Shown: positions 47,451-58,759, numbered from the stretch's first letter. The stretch: 64,000 nt of DNA from Macrotis lagotis (GCF_037893015.1 NC_133665.1:102329937-102393936), one strand, 5' to 3'. Translations and numbers: made by a program. The notes: generated by a model not told the origin, from the sequence alone.

Positions 47451-47634
47451 GGATCTTGTAGCCAGCCCAAACCTGAGCAGAAATTCCTTCTACAATATTC
47501 CTTAAAAGGAAGTCTACTGTGATGGAGAACACATTACTTCCTTGTTGTAATCATTTTCATGCCTGGACCCCTGTAATCAGTAAGTTTCCTTTATTCTGAA
47601 TTGAAACCAGTCTTTTTTTTTTTTGTTATTTAGT

Positions 47635-47880
47635 AACTAACATAATAGCTGATATTTATATAGTACTTCAAAGTTTACAAAATGCATTGCATATACATCT
47701 TTTGGGCCTCATAACAATCCTGGGAGTTAGGTGATCCCCACTTGACAGATGAGGAAACTGAGGTAGAGGGAGGGTTAAATGACTTGTCTAGGTTCACATA
47801 GTTTGTGTTTGAGTCAGGATTTGAACTCAGGTCTTTCTTATTGTAAGACCAATGCTCTAGCCATTGTATCTACTACCTAG
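47635..47880 (-). mobile_element. MIR-type SINE fragment
   Basis: Contains tttacaaaatgcattgcata, ccacttgacagatgaggaaac and gatttgaactcaggtctttc. Confidence 0.7.
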
Positions 47881-48356
47881 TTTATATTTCTACTGTTTGC
47901 CCAACTCTTATTTCAAAAAATGTCTCACTCCTTTTCTGTACAAAAGTCTCTTCAAATACTTGAAGATAATGATCATATCCCTTCCTTCTTATCATCTTTT
48001 CTCTAGGTTAAATATTCCCAGTTGTTTCGATCAATACTTTCTTAAAATGGTACCAAAATCTTTCCTAATCCTCATCATCCACCTCTGTGTTTCCTAAAAT
48101 GAAGTATTCGTAATTGAATATATGAGCTCTGGGATGCAGTCTGACCAAGATAAAAGACCACTAGCATGAATTCTTTAACTGCCAAGTTATACATTTGACT
48201 CATAGTGGCCTTGAGGTCCACTTGAACACTCAGGTCTTTGTCACTTAAGATGGTTTCTAGATACATCCCCTTTAGCTATTTCTTCTGCAGTCTATTTTTT
48301 TAAATGTAGAGGGCAAGACTTAACATTTATAAGAACTCCCATTTCCACAGCACCTT

Positions 48357-48674
48357 ATTGTTGTTTCTCCTTCATTCTTGAAGAAAGACCATGATAGCAG
48401 GACAGGTGATGCCATGACAAGCACATGAATTGGATTTGAGTGAGGGGATGCTGTGTTAAGTCACCAGCCTCACTTTCTCCTTTATAGCCATCTGGGTCTA
48501 GTGGCCAGATAGGAATCAGGATGATTGGAGATGGCCCTGGATGTGAGGCAGTCAGGGTTAAGGGACTTGCCCAAAGTCACATAGCTAGTAAGTGGCAAGT
48601 GCCTGAAGCTGGATTCAACTCCCATCCTCCTGATTCCAGGGCCAGTGCTCTATCCACTGTACCACCTAGCTGCT
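48357..48674 (-). mobile_element. Longer composite SINE family, copy 3
   Basis: About 318 bp. It is the best preserved of the three copies, with ggtgatgccatgacaagcac, ctgggtctagtggccagata and a standard SINE body ending ccacctagctgct. Confidence 0.85.
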
Positions 48675-48826
48675 TTACAGCCCCTTAAGACTTGTGAAGA
48701 GCTGCCCTCTTTATAATTCTGTGAGATAGGTAGGTTAATTATTATCACTTCACAAGGGAGGAAGTGAAATCTTAGAGAAAAGAAGGGGTTTGCTTTGGTC
48801 ACCTAATAAGTAGATGTCAGAGCCAT

Positions 48827-49865
48827 CTTGTTTCTTTTTCTTTTTTTTTTTCTCCCATCTGGTTAACTTCAGTTTGCCATTCTGTCCTTTTATTTTTATA
48901 CTTAAAGATTTTATTTATTTTGAGTTTTACAATTTTCCCCCTAATCTTACTTCCCTCCCCCCACAGAAGGCAATCTGCCAGTCTCTACATTGTTTCCATG
49001 GTATACATTAATCCAAATTGAATGTGATGAGAGAGATAACAAGATCAGACAATAAGATATCAGATTTTTTCTAAATTAAAGGCAATAGTCCTTGGTCTTT
49101 GTTCAAACTCCACAGTTCTTTCTCTGGATACAGATGGTATTCTCCATTGAAGACAGCCCCAAATTGTCACTGATTGTTGCACTGATAGAATGAGCAAGTC
49201 CATCAAGGTTGATCATCACCCCCATGTTGCTGTTAGGGTATACAGTGTTTTTCTGGTTCTACTCATCTCACTCAGCATCAATTCATGCAAATCTCTCCAG
49301 GCTTCCCTGAATTCCCATTCCTCCTGGTTTCTAATACAACAATAGTGTTCCATGATATACATATACCACAATTTGCTAAGCCATTTCCCCAACTGAAGGA
49401 CATTTACTTGATTTCCAATTCTTTGCCACCACAAACAGGGCTGCTATGAATATTTTTGTACAAGTGATGTTTTTACCCTTTTATCATCATCTCTTGACAG
49501 TATAAACCCAGTAGTGGTATTTCTGGATCAAAGGGTATGCACATTTTTGTTGCCCTTTGGGCATAGTTCCAAATTGCCCTCCAGAAAGGCTGGATGAGTT
49601 CGCAGCTCCACCAACAATGTAGTAGTGTCCTAGATTTCCCACAACCCTTCCAACAATGATCATTATCCTTTCAGGTCATATTGGCCAATCTGAGAGGTGT
49701 GAGGTGGTACCTCAGAGAAGCTTCTATTTGCATTTCTCTAATAGGTAATGATTTAGAGCAATTTTTCATATGACTGGATTGATCTTCTCATCTGTAAATT
49801 GCCTTTGCATATCCTTTGACCATTTGTCAATTGGTTGCCATTCTATGCTGTCAAGATCTTTTTGG
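48827..49865 (-). mobile_element. L1 3' UTR, about 1 kb
   Basis: Begins with a T-rich tract (A-tail in reverse). It then shows the classic L1 3' UTR order on the + strand: ccatttccccaactgaagga, ctttgccaccacaaacaggg, gtagtggtatttctggatca, ccagaaaggctgg and gaggtgtgaggtggtacctc. No ORF2 text follows. Confidence 0.8.
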
Positions 49866-50329
49866 AGTGTAAATCTTATCCATGAATGAGTACTCCCTAT
49901 GTGAAGTGTGGTTCTCATTGCCAAAGTAGGTAGTGACTTGGATTATTCTGAAGTTCTGGGTTCACTCATCAACAAGAATCAATGTCTTTTTGCAGAAATT
50001 TGGAATCTGCTTTCTAGATACTTCTTAACAATAGGGAGCTCCTTCAACACACTTTCAGTTCTTAGTAAAGGCAACAACAGAGAAACACATAAAGATCCAT
50101 TGTTTGAGGACACATCTATTCAGCTCTAGCTCCTCCTCTGATGTCTCATTGAGGATTGGAGGTGAGCCTGGATTCTAGAAGACTCTGCTTGTTGAGCACG
50201 AAATTTACCAGATCTGAGTAAGCTTTGGGAGACACAGGGATGGATTATGTGGGTGTTCTCTGAGAATTATATTAACTGATGCTCATCTTACTAGAGTTGG
50301 CCACCAGAGGAGGGATTTCTTGGAAAGAA

Positions 50330-50900
50330 TTTCAGTAGAAAAGATCTGGAGGTGAGAAAGGACAAAACAAGGGATGGAAGACTGCCAATAGTATTTGAAA
50401 ACATAGATTCTTTGAAGAAAAGTGATATCAAAAAAGAAAGATGGCACCAGATTGTAAAGGGCCTTGAGTGCCAGGATCATAAGTTATACTCGAATCACTG
50501 GGAGGAGATGAGAAGGGAAAGAAATAATCTCTTGGAAGATTACTCAAAGAGTACATGGAGGATGGTTTGATGAGACTAATTAGGTTATTATGATTTCCCA
50601 GGCTGCCTGTTGAGGTGATGGTTGGGTTCAAGTAAGTGAAGATTTGTCCTATGGAAGAGGAGTTAGATTTGTTCTCAGTTTCAGAAGGCAGGGCAGAGTG
50701 GGGGCATAGGGGTATTGTGGAGAGTCATCTTAACAATTAGTATTGGCCCAAAGTGGAATGGGCTGCTTCTAGAGGTAGTGATTGAGTTCACTTCTTTTGG
50801 AGGTCTTCAGACAAGGATAGGATGACCACTTGGTAAGGATGTTACAGAATGGATTATTGTATCAGTGGGCTTCTGAGATTCTCTGAGGTCCTGAGCTAGA
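50330..50900. mobile_element. L2-like and CR1/L3-like fragments
   Basis: 50440-50580 resembles antisense L2 (ttgtaaagggccttgagtgcc). 50650-50900 (+) is CR1-like (aaagtggaatgggctgcttc, gatgaccacttggtaagga). Confidence 0.55.
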
Positions 50901-51589
50901 GTGGCATTTGTGGATATGGGTTCAAGGAGTTGGAGAAATCATTAGAAGTAAGTTGGGAGGAAGAGCCCCTTGGGGCTCAAAGGGAAAGGAATCAAAAAAA
51001 TCATTAAATTGAGAATGGAAGTAAATCCACAATTTAGTCAATCAACCCTTTCCTAAGTTGGCCCTGTTTGAGGGAGGAGAGGACACCAGATCCTTGCCCT
51101 GGAAAAGCTGATGGTGAATTAGGAGAAAGAAGCCCTAAAGTGGATCATGCCAGCACAAGAGCCAGAGTATAGGCCAGGGATGGAAGCTCCTTTAGGAGTT
51201 CAGAAGAGGGGAAAGTCTGTGTAAGCTGGGCTGGTCAAGGAAGGAAGGAAGGAAGTTCCTTCAGGAGGCAGGCATATGGTCTTGGTCAGCAGTAGTGGTT
51301 CCAGTCCATCTGCCATGCTTTTTCATCCTCCTCCAGTCCAGTGCCTTCTGAGTTTGTCCTGTTGGATTCTTCTTCTTGTCTCATCTGCATCCTCACTCTC
51401 TGAGTCTCTGGGGGTCACTACCTTGACTGCCCCCTACTCCTTATTTTGTGGGGGTCGCTTTCTTTCATTTCTCCCATTGGTCAGTTTCTGGACATCTCCC
51501 TTGCCTATTTCCCTCTGTATGTCTTGGTCTCAGAGTCTGTATCTCAAATATCTCTTCTCTCTTTTCTTCCCCCTCCTCGTGTCCCCTAG

Positions 51590-51859
51590 AGCCCACTGTA
51601 CCCTTCAAAAAGAAGCTGCACGACCTGGAGGTCCGGGAGAAGGAGGCTGCCACATTCCAGTGCGAGGTGCCCCTGCCTGCAACAGAGGCCTCTTGGTACA
51701 AGGAAGAGACCAGATTGCAGCAAAGCAAAAAGTACAACATCGAAGAGGAAGGCACATGGCGCCGGCTGACTGTACAGAATGTCACCACGGATGATGATGC
51801 CGTCTACATCTGTGAGATGAAGGAGGGCAGCAGGACCATTGCTGAGCTGTCTGTCCAAG
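51590..51859 (+). CDS. OBSCN: Obscurin, Ig4 exon
   Basis: A 270-bp symmetric phase-1 exon between ccccctcctcgtgtcccctag and gtaggt. It encodes [20 protein letters not shown] followed by one Ig I-set domain of about 90 residues. Visible landmarks are the first Cys in FQCEV, Trp in [10 protein letters not shown] and the second Cys in DDDAVYICE. The domain matches human obscurin Ig4 closely, including the DLEVREKE segment. Codon usage is moderate, in contrast to the extreme GC of the previous exon. The next exon follows after an intron of only 143 bp. Confidence 0.97.
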
Positions 51860-52002
51860 GTAGGTCCACATGTGCTGGAGCAGGGGTTGGGCCTATCTCT
51901 GGTGGCTCCTGGTGCTCAGTGGGTATTTGGGACCCCCAAGAAAGTAGACAGCAGACTTAGAATGTTCTGCCCTCTCCCCTGATCCCTGTTTGCTCCCTGC
52001 AG

Positions 52003-52263
52003 GTAACATCACCAAGAAGCTCCCTAGGAAGACCATGGTACTCTCTGGGGACATAGCTATCTTCTGTGTGGAGCTGGCAGAGCCAGCTGGTCCTATCCAA
52101 TGGCTGAGGAACCAGGAGGAGGTCAAGGCTGGGGATCGCATGACCATCACATCCACGGGCACCTGCCATACACTGACCATCAGACAGTGCTGTCAAGAGG
52201 ATGCTGGGGAGGTTGCCTTCCTGGCTGGCGAGTGCAGGACCTCCACCCAGTTCATTGTGTCCG
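52003..52263 (+). CDS. OBSCN: Obscurin, Ig5 exon
   Basis: A 261-bp phase-1 exon after tgctccctgcag and before gtgagg. It encodes KKLPRKTMVLSGDIAIFCVE, then GPIQWLRNQEEVKAGDR, HTLTIRQCCQEDAGEV and AGECRTSTQFIVS. The pattern matches human obscurin Ig5, with the canonical first Cys (IFCVE), the core Trp (IQWLRN) and a Cys in AGECRTS. Confidence 0.97.
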
Positions 52264-54176
52264 GTGAGGCCTTAGACAGGAGAAGGGGACAGGGAGTAGA
52301 ATCTAGGCATCCTGAGCCTCTGGGTGATCCAACTTCCTAACTTGCAGAATGGAACCTGAATTTAAAGTGAAAAACTTAGCATTTGGGGTTCCCCCCACCT
52401 TGAGGATCTTTGAAAGCATTAGATTTTTCTGGACACTGATCCCAGAAAGATATCTGAATTTAGAGAAGGAAAGACTGAATGCCAATGGAATCCTGGCTCT
52501 GTTATTTACTACTTGAGAGACTTTGGGCAAGTCCCGTTCAGCTTTGGTTTTCCCGTCTGAAAAGTGGAGGGTTTGGATTGGTTTTGAAACAGAGGACTTG
52601 AGTTCAAATCCTGCCTTTCTCGATCCTCATCATGCCTGTTTCTTTATCTGTAAAATGAAGTTGGCTAGATGTCCCTTCTAGCTCTAAACCTAAATCTTCT
52701 CCATTTGATCCCAGATCCTATGATCCCATAGCTCCCACTATTCGTCTCCCCCTCTCTTTCCTGAAACAGACATGATTGGTCCTCCCATACTGACAACCTG
52801 ACCTGGTCACCTGCCTGGTGTGATGTGGGACCTCCAACTCTAATCCTAATGACTCCTATTACAAAGAGGAGAACAAAGAAGGAGACAGTCTCCTGGGCTA
52901 TTAGCCTCATTTTACAGATATGGAAATAAGCTCAGAAAGTGACTCAGTCAGAGGTACATACCTAGCTGGTGAGTGTCAGAGCTGAGATTTAAATCTAGTT
53001 CTGATGACAAGCACTGTGCCATTCCTATTATACCATATTCCCTCTTTGGTTTCTATACTGGCTTCTCAAAGTCCCTGATGTCACCCTTCTGGTTTTGGGT
53101 CTGGGAGGTGGCTTCTCCAAGTTCCCTTTGGGAAGGAGCCTATAGTAAATTTATTCATACTAAAGTGTTAGGGACTACTCAGTAGAGCACCATGAGGGTA
53201 TCAGGGGATAAATCAGTTTAGTGGAAATGACATAAATGTGGTAATAAGGGTACCTGGCTTCTAATCTCAATTCTGCCCTTCTTAGACTCTTGAATTCTTC
53301 TCTGGGACTAAATATTCTTTGTAAAATGAGGAAAGCCTGTCTTATAGGAGGAAGGTTTGTCATAAAGAAGAGAGAGAAGATTCATTCTGGATGGTCTCAG
53401 TGATAGAACAAGGGTGGTACTCTATCCACTGTGCCACCTAGTTGCCCTTATTCATGATCTTTTAATGGAACAATGATACTCCACAACATTCATATACCAT
53501 AACTTGTTCAGCTGTTCCCCACTTCATGAGCATCCCCTCAATTTCTAATACTTTGCTTCTACAAATAGAGCTATAAATATTTTTGAAAATGTAAGATTTT
53601 TCCTGTTTTTTTTTATGATTTCTTTGGTATATAGATCTAGTAGTGGAATTTCTGGATCAAAATTTTACTTTATTGCTCTTTGGGTATAGTTCCAGATTGC
53701 TCTCCAGAATAGTTGGATCATTTCATAGCTCCATGGACATTAATGGCCCAATTTTCTCACATCCTCTCCAATATTGATAATTTTCCTTTTTGTCATCTTA
53801 GACAATGTAATAAGTGTGAGGGAAAAAGAACTTTCTCATTGTGAGATCAGTCTAACAGTGGAATGAACTGGCTGTCTTAGGAGGTAGTGAACTCCCTATC
53901 AATAGAGGTATTCAAGAACAAACTTGGAGGTCCCTTGGAAAAGCTATAGAGAAGATTCTTGCTCAGGGGTGGTTAGTGATGGGTGGTTGGACCTCCAATT
54001 CTTAGAATTCTTGAATTCCTAACTTCTTTCCATTCTACCTCATAAATATCCCAGGTTGTAAGAAGGACTTTCTTGTCTTGATCTCTGGAGTGAGGGTAGG
54101 GGGGTTCCCCAGAAGTGACTAACCTTTACACACCTTTCTTCTCTATGTATTTGTGTGTGGGTGCCCTTCTCTCTAG
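52264..54176 (+). other. OBSCN: OBSCN intron between Ig5 and Fn3 exons
   Basis: A 1.9-kb phase-1 intron. Faint MIR-like text occurs at 52480-52690 (+) and 52890-53030 (-). 53380-53445 is a SINE end fragment, 53440-53830 an L1 3' UTR fragment (-) and 53835-54010 CR1-like (+). Confidence 0.8.
53440..53830 (-). mobile_element. Old L1 3' UTR fragment
   Basis: Diverged counterpart of 48827-49865: cataccataacttgttcagc, tctagtagtggaatttctgg and gggtatagttccagattgct occur in the same order. Confidence 0.7.
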
Positions 54177-54482
54177 CCCCCAGCAAGCCTCCTCCACAAG
54201 CCCCCTCTGACCCTGTGGTGAAAGCCAAGACAGACAGCTCCGTGACTCTTGGATGGTCCCCGCCACAGCTAGACCGGCCCATTGGCATCGATGGTTACCT
54301 TGTGGAGAAGAGGAGACTGGGAACCCAGAGGTGGACCCGGTGCCATGAAGAAGAGCGAGTCTCCGCCCTCGAGGTGACTGTGGGCAGCCTTCTTGAGGTC
54401 GGAGACTATCAGTTCCGAGTGGCAGCTGTGAACAGCTTTGGCCAGGGCCCATACCTCGAGTTTCCAGGGACTATCCACCTGG
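54177..54482 (+). CDS. OBSCN: Obscurin, fibronectin type III exon
   Basis: A 306-bp phase-1 exon after tctctctag and before gtaagg. It encodes a proline-rich lead (PSKPPPQAPSDPVVKAK), then a fibronectin type III domain: SVTLGWSPPQLDRPIGIDGY with the core Trp, YLVEKRRLG, and DYQFRVAAVNSFGQGPYLEF carrying the Tyr-x-Phe-Arg-Val-x-Ala-x-Asn signature. Fn3 domains are rare in obscurin. One directly after Ig5 is the expected position, which strengthens the identification. Confidence 0.97.
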
Positions 54483-56071
54483 GTAAGGGAGTGTGGTGGC
54501 TCATTGTGAATGGGGAGCCATGGGGGAAAGGTGGGAGGGGCGGCTGAGGACAGAGCAGTGAAACATTGAACTTGGAACCAAAAGACCTTGGCCTGAAATC
54601 CTGGCTCTGCCACCCTGGATAAGTCACTTCATGGCCTGGAGGCTCAGTTTCTTTCTCTGTGAAATGGAGGTGATACTCCCTAGCCTGCCGACCTCAGAGG
54701 TTTGTCATGAAAAACATGTAGATGGTCAAGAGGCTTAGAAATGGGAGTTCTGATTAACATTATGTTTTTTTGTTCCTTTCTTGGCTTCTGCTCCCTTACC
54801 CCTCCCCCCCAGTGACATCATACCAGGTTCCTCCAGGCCCCCCAAGTTCTTCCCACTCAGTCCCTTGGCATCCTGGAAACCTGCCAGGTGCCCTAGATAC
54901 AGGCAACCCTATCCTCTCATTGATGCGAGATAAGAGGGCAAGGGGAGCTCATGAAGAATGGAGATTGTGTCTAGAAACTTCTGAAGGGGATGGAGAGGAG
55001 GGCCATGAAGGTGTTTCCCAAAGTTTGGTCACTGGTTCCCCTCAGGTCTCTGAGAAGGGGCTTGGGGGCCTAGCCCTAGGACACATTTCTTCTGGCATAT
55101 GGCTCTTTGGGGGCCTTATTTCCTTAAGAGGTGATACAGGCTGGAGAACAGAATTGTCATGATTTTGTACATAAAGAAAACTTCTTGTTATCTGTTAGAA
55201 CTGTCTAAAATCAGAATTAGCTTCTCCAGGAGGGAGTTCCTCATCATTGTAGTGTTCAAACAAATGCTGTAGTGACCCTGGTCAGGGATGTTGTGGAAGG
55301 TCTTCTGGCTCTGTGGATGGCACTAGGGACCTTCTTTACAATCTAGGATTCACTTGAGTTGCCCAGGATCATTCTCTGGTGTCCTTGGGATGGAGGAGGG
55401 AGGACAGGACTGGAAGAGCCACTTGGAGGGGGACTTTAGCCTTCTTGGGTCCATTACAGAGCTGGCATATTTTTAGACTGCGGTTCTTAGCTTTTATTGT
55501 GTCCTGGACCCCCGTCAGTTTTGTCTTCAGAATCATGTTTTTTCACCTGTATCATAATGGAAATACTAAATTTTTAGTTAGGGGTTATTATTATAAATAA
55601 AAATTAAATTTTTCCCCAACAAAGTTCTCAGGCCTCTTAGATTCTATCCTTGGATCCCTTGGACTCCAGGTTAAGACATCTGTTCTAGGTGGATGTCCAA
55701 ATAATTTTTTTTAGGTTTTTTTTCCCTTTGCAAGGCAAATGGGGTTAAGTGGTTTGCCCAAGGCCACACAGCTAGGTAATTATTAAGTGTCTGAGGTCAT
55801 ATTTGAACCCAGGTATTCCTGACTCCAGGGCTGGTGCTCTATCCACTGCGCCACCTAGCCGTCCCAGATGCCCAAATAATTAATGCTATTGTTAGGGGTG
55901 GCATGTTGTTCTTCCTAGGTGGGGGCACTGGTGGCTTAGATCTGTGTTTTGAAGGTTGTGGAAGGACATAAATTAGTTGAGATGGGTGGGGAGAGCAGAC
56001 TGTGTGAGTGGTTTTCCCTGTGTCACTGATCTGGGCTCCTCTCCAAGACTGACCCTCTCATTTTCCCTCAG
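54483..56071 (+). other. OBSCN: OBSCN intron between Fn3 and Ig6 exons
   Basis: A 1.6-kb phase-1 intron with a MIR-like piece at 54560-54740 (+), a CR1-like piece at 55190-55370 (+) and a SINE at 55707-55865. The remainder is unremarkable. Confidence 0.8.
55707..55865 (-). mobile_element. tRNA-derived marsupial SINE
   Basis: Minus-strand copy flanked by gatg(t/c)ccaaataatt at 55692-55706 and 55867-55881, a 15-bp target-site duplication with one difference. Confidence 0.93.
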
Positions 56072-56338
56072 AACCCCAACTAGCTGTGAAGACGCCCCTG
56101 CGAGCCGTTGAGGCGGTAGCTGGCGGTGAGGTGACTTTCACTGTGGACCTCACCATGGCTTCCTCTGGCGAGTGGTTCTTGGATGGGCGAGCCCTGCCAG
56201 TCAGTGACATATATGTGATTCGTTGCAAAGGCACCCAGCACTCTCTGACCATCAGCCCGGTCCCCGCCAACCTGGACGGCGCCCAACTCAAATTTGTGAC
56301 CAATGGCATAGAGAGCAGTATCCGGATGCAGGTCAAAG
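56072..56338 (+). CDS. OBSCN: Obscurin, Ig6 exon
   Basis: A 267-bp phase-1 exon after cattttccctcag and before gtagga. It encodes AVKTPLRAVEAVAGGEVTFT, ASSGEWFLDGRALP, TQHSLTISPVP and QLKFVTNGIESSIRM. This corresponds to human obscurin Ig6, which likewise lacks the first Ig cysteine (VTFTVDL) and keeps the core Trp of GEWFLDG. Confidence 0.97.
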
Positions 56339-56950
56339 GTAGGACTTCAGCCTCCTTCCCAGCAAACCTGAGCTCAGGGAGATCTGCTAGGTAGGGGCTG
56401 TGGGTCCCTCCTCCCGAGCCCCTCCTGGGCTTCCTTTCTCCATTCACTTCAGATTCCAAATTATTTATGTGCCCCCTGTTGTAGAATACTGCTTTACATG
56501 ACCAAAGACATACACAGTATCGGAATGGAAAGGGCCCTGGATTTATCGTCAGAGAACCTGGTTTTCATTCTCCCTTTCCTGATGTACACACGGTGTGACC
56601 TTGGGCAAGTCCCTTCAACTCATCTGTAAAATGAGGGTAAAAATATTTGACTCCACGGACCATTCTGAAGAAAGCATTTTATTTATCATGAAACACTATC
56701 TAAATGTGAATCCTCACTAAACGCATGTGAAAGACGAGGCTGAAGTAAAGTTGACAAGGTTTGAGACGAGAGGGAGAGGAAGGGGTTAAAGATGTCTCCT
56801 GTGTGGATGGCCCAGCGCTGGCTTTGGGCCGGATCTGAGATTCCACCGAAGCGGGAGAAGTGTCCTGCGGGGACTCACGAGTAGAGGGTGCGGGCGTTTC
56901 GGGGGGTACCTTACCGCCTCCCCCCGCCCCCCTCCCCGCCCCGCCCCCAG

Positions 56951-57274
56951 CCGCCCGCGCGCGCCCCGCCCGGGAGCCGGGACCGGGGCCGGGGCCGGGG
57001 CCGGGGCCGGGGCCGGGGCCGGGGCCGGGGCCGGGGCCGGAGCCGGAGCCGAGCCGCAGCCGCAGCCGCAGCCGGAGCCAGGCGGGCCCGGCCGCACGAG
57101 GAGGCGCGGCTCCCGGCCGAGCCGGGGGACCGGCGGCCGTGACGCGGCTCCAGGACGGCCGGGCGCGGGCCAGCGGGCCCCAGTCCGAGCTGCGGGACGT
57201 GGCGCGGGGCGACGCCGGCCTCTGCCAGCGCCTCGGCCCCGGGGCCCGCGTCGCCCACCGGCGCAGCGTGCAAG
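56951..57274 (+). CDS. OBSCN: Obscurin, degenerate Ig7 exon with GGGGCC array
   Basis: The acceptor ccccgcccccag (to 56950) and donor gtgcgt (57275) define a 324-bp exon. It enters and leaves in phase 1 and has no stop in the splice-dictated frame. That frame reads AARARPARE, Gly-Pro repeats, Glu-Pro and Arg-Ser repeats, then AAVTRLQDGR, ELRDVARGDAGL and ARVAHRRSVQ, the last parts matching human obscurin Ig7. The segment corresponding to human AREVLARLHEEAQLLAELSD is present but in the +1 frame (HEEARLPAE at about 57090-57117), so two offsetting indels flank it. The Ig core is damaged: the Trp is Arg (VTRLQDG), the Tyr-Glu before the second Cys is absent, and about 11 residues are missing before RDVAR. 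It could be a tolerated degenerate domain, a skipped exon or a sequencing problem in extreme GC. Confidence 0.7.
56985..57038. repeat. (GGGGCC)9 hexanucleotide repeat
   Basis: Nine perfect GGGGCC units on the sense strand, followed by two GGAGCC units (57039-57050) and a CAGCCG-rich stretch. It lies inside the Ig7 exon and encodes Gly-Pro in the splice frame. Confidence 0.97.
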
Positions 57275-57523
57275 GTGCGTGGGGCCGGGGGGCGCGGATC
57301 CGCCCCGGGACGCCCCGGAGCGCCCGGCCGTGTGACCCTGGACAAGTCACTCGACCCATCGCCCCGCAAGGAAGACGCCCCCATGACTTCTGGACGCGGA
57401 GTCGCGGGCCGGGGCTTCGGTTCCTCCCCGGAGGCTTTCGGCAGCTGAGGGACACAGGTTTTGGCCAGCTTTAGATCCTCAGTCTCTGGCGCTAATGAGC
57501 CCCTCCACCTAGATCATATGGCT

Positions 57524-57670
57524 GTTTTTTTTTTAAATTTTATTTATTCAAGGCAAATGGCGTTAAGTGGTTTGCCCAAGGCCACACAGCTAGGGAATTA
57601 TTGTGTCTGAGGTTGGACTTGAACTCAGGTCCTCCTGACGGCTCTCTCTATTGTGCCACCTAGCCGCCTC
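57524..57670 (-). mobile_element. tRNA-derived marsupial SINE
   Basis: Minus-strand copy with small deletions, ending tgccacctagccgcctc. Confidence 0.88.
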
Positions 57671-57784
57671 TTACAGGGTTCTTTAAGAAAGGAAATTTCA
57701 TAGTTGAGCTTGAGCAACAATTCAGAGTTTTGGGGAACAGTTCAGGAAACAGGAGAGTCATAAACTGTCCAGGAATCCTGGAGA

Positions 57785-58020
57785 ATCATTTTTTTTTGAA
57801 AATGTATTTATTTGTTTTGTTTTATTTTTCAGTATCGTGCAAAGATAGCTTTCATCATTCAACCTTTTGCAAGCTTTTGATTTCAGTTTTCTACCACTCT
57901 CCCTTCCCTTTCCCCCTCTCCATAGCAGCAATCAATCTTATATGGGTTATACATGTGCAGTCATTTTTAACATATTTCCATATTAGTCATATGGTACAAG
58001 AAGAATTATAACTAAGGGGG
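57785..58020 (-). mobile_element. L1 3'-end fragment
   Basis: T-rich tract followed by cgtgcaaagatagctttcat and catattagtcatatggtaca, the terminal part of a marsupial L1 3' UTR. Confidence 0.65.
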
Positions 58021-58759
58021 AAACAACCATGAGAAATAAAGAAAAAATACGAAGGAAGTTTTAAAAATCAAATTTGGCATGGTTGACTCTGCAAAGATTC
58101 ATTCAGGTCAATGGTGAAAAATGACCTTAACCAGACTAAGATATTTTCTGTTCTAAGTCTGGTTACCCTCTTAATACACTGTCTGGAAGTTTAACTTCAT
58201 TACTAATCTTTTCCAGAGATTCCTAAAAGAAAGTAGTTAACCTTAATGAGGGCAAGGAGGTTGGGGGGGGAGGGGGATAGATTTATTTCCAAAAAAATTT
58301 GGATACAACTGAACAATGATTTCCAAGGAGTGTGTTTAAGTATTATGTTTACTTCATCTTGGTAAATCTGGAATAGACTGAAAAATCCCTCTCAATATTT
58401 TTGATCTTAAAAAAATTATACAAGAAAAAGTAACAGAACAATCACATGAAGGCATTTTGTTTAAATGTAAATAGTTGCAAAGCAAGTTTAATTGGGTATT
58501 TGAATACTTAATAATTAATTTCATTCAACAATAATAAGAGATCTGTGATTTTTATTGATGGTCAACCAATAATATAAGCAGGCTGCTAACAATATGAATG
58601 AGATCTTAAGGTACAGTGAGAGAGACATTGTGCCTAGAGCAGGGAAGGGTCTGACTACAACTGAAGCAACACATTGAGATCTGGAAGTCACATTTTCAGA
58701 AGGACATTGATAGAGTGGAACACGTCCAGAGAAGGGCAGCCAGAATAGTAAAGGGATCT

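Larger units (their letters stand above)
41743..51589 (+). other. OBSCN: OBSCN intron after the Ig1-3 exon
   Basis: A 9.85-kb phase-1 intron from gtgagc to cctag. It contains the 33-bp tandem array, five or so SINEs, an L1 3' end and L2/CR1 fragments, listed separately. Other stretches, for example 43000-43230, 43910-44590, 44950-46690 and 51200-51580, show nothing recognisable beyond faint MIR/L2-like text. Confidence 0.9.
56870..57420. promoter_or_regulatory. CpG island around the Ig7 exon
   Basis: A second island of very high GC and CpG, separated from exon 2 by about 15 kb of ordinary DNA. It includes the GGGGCC array and the Ig7 exon. Confidence 0.7.

Noticed and set aside
51990-52340. 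ATG-initiated reading that would make the Ig5 exon a separate small gene
   Set aside because: The exon has a proper acceptor and donor and continues the phase-1 chain of OBSCN.
57730-58011. 93-codon + strand frame with hydrophobic stretches
   Set aside because: It lies antisense in an L1 3' end. The apparent membrane segments come from the T-rich tail.
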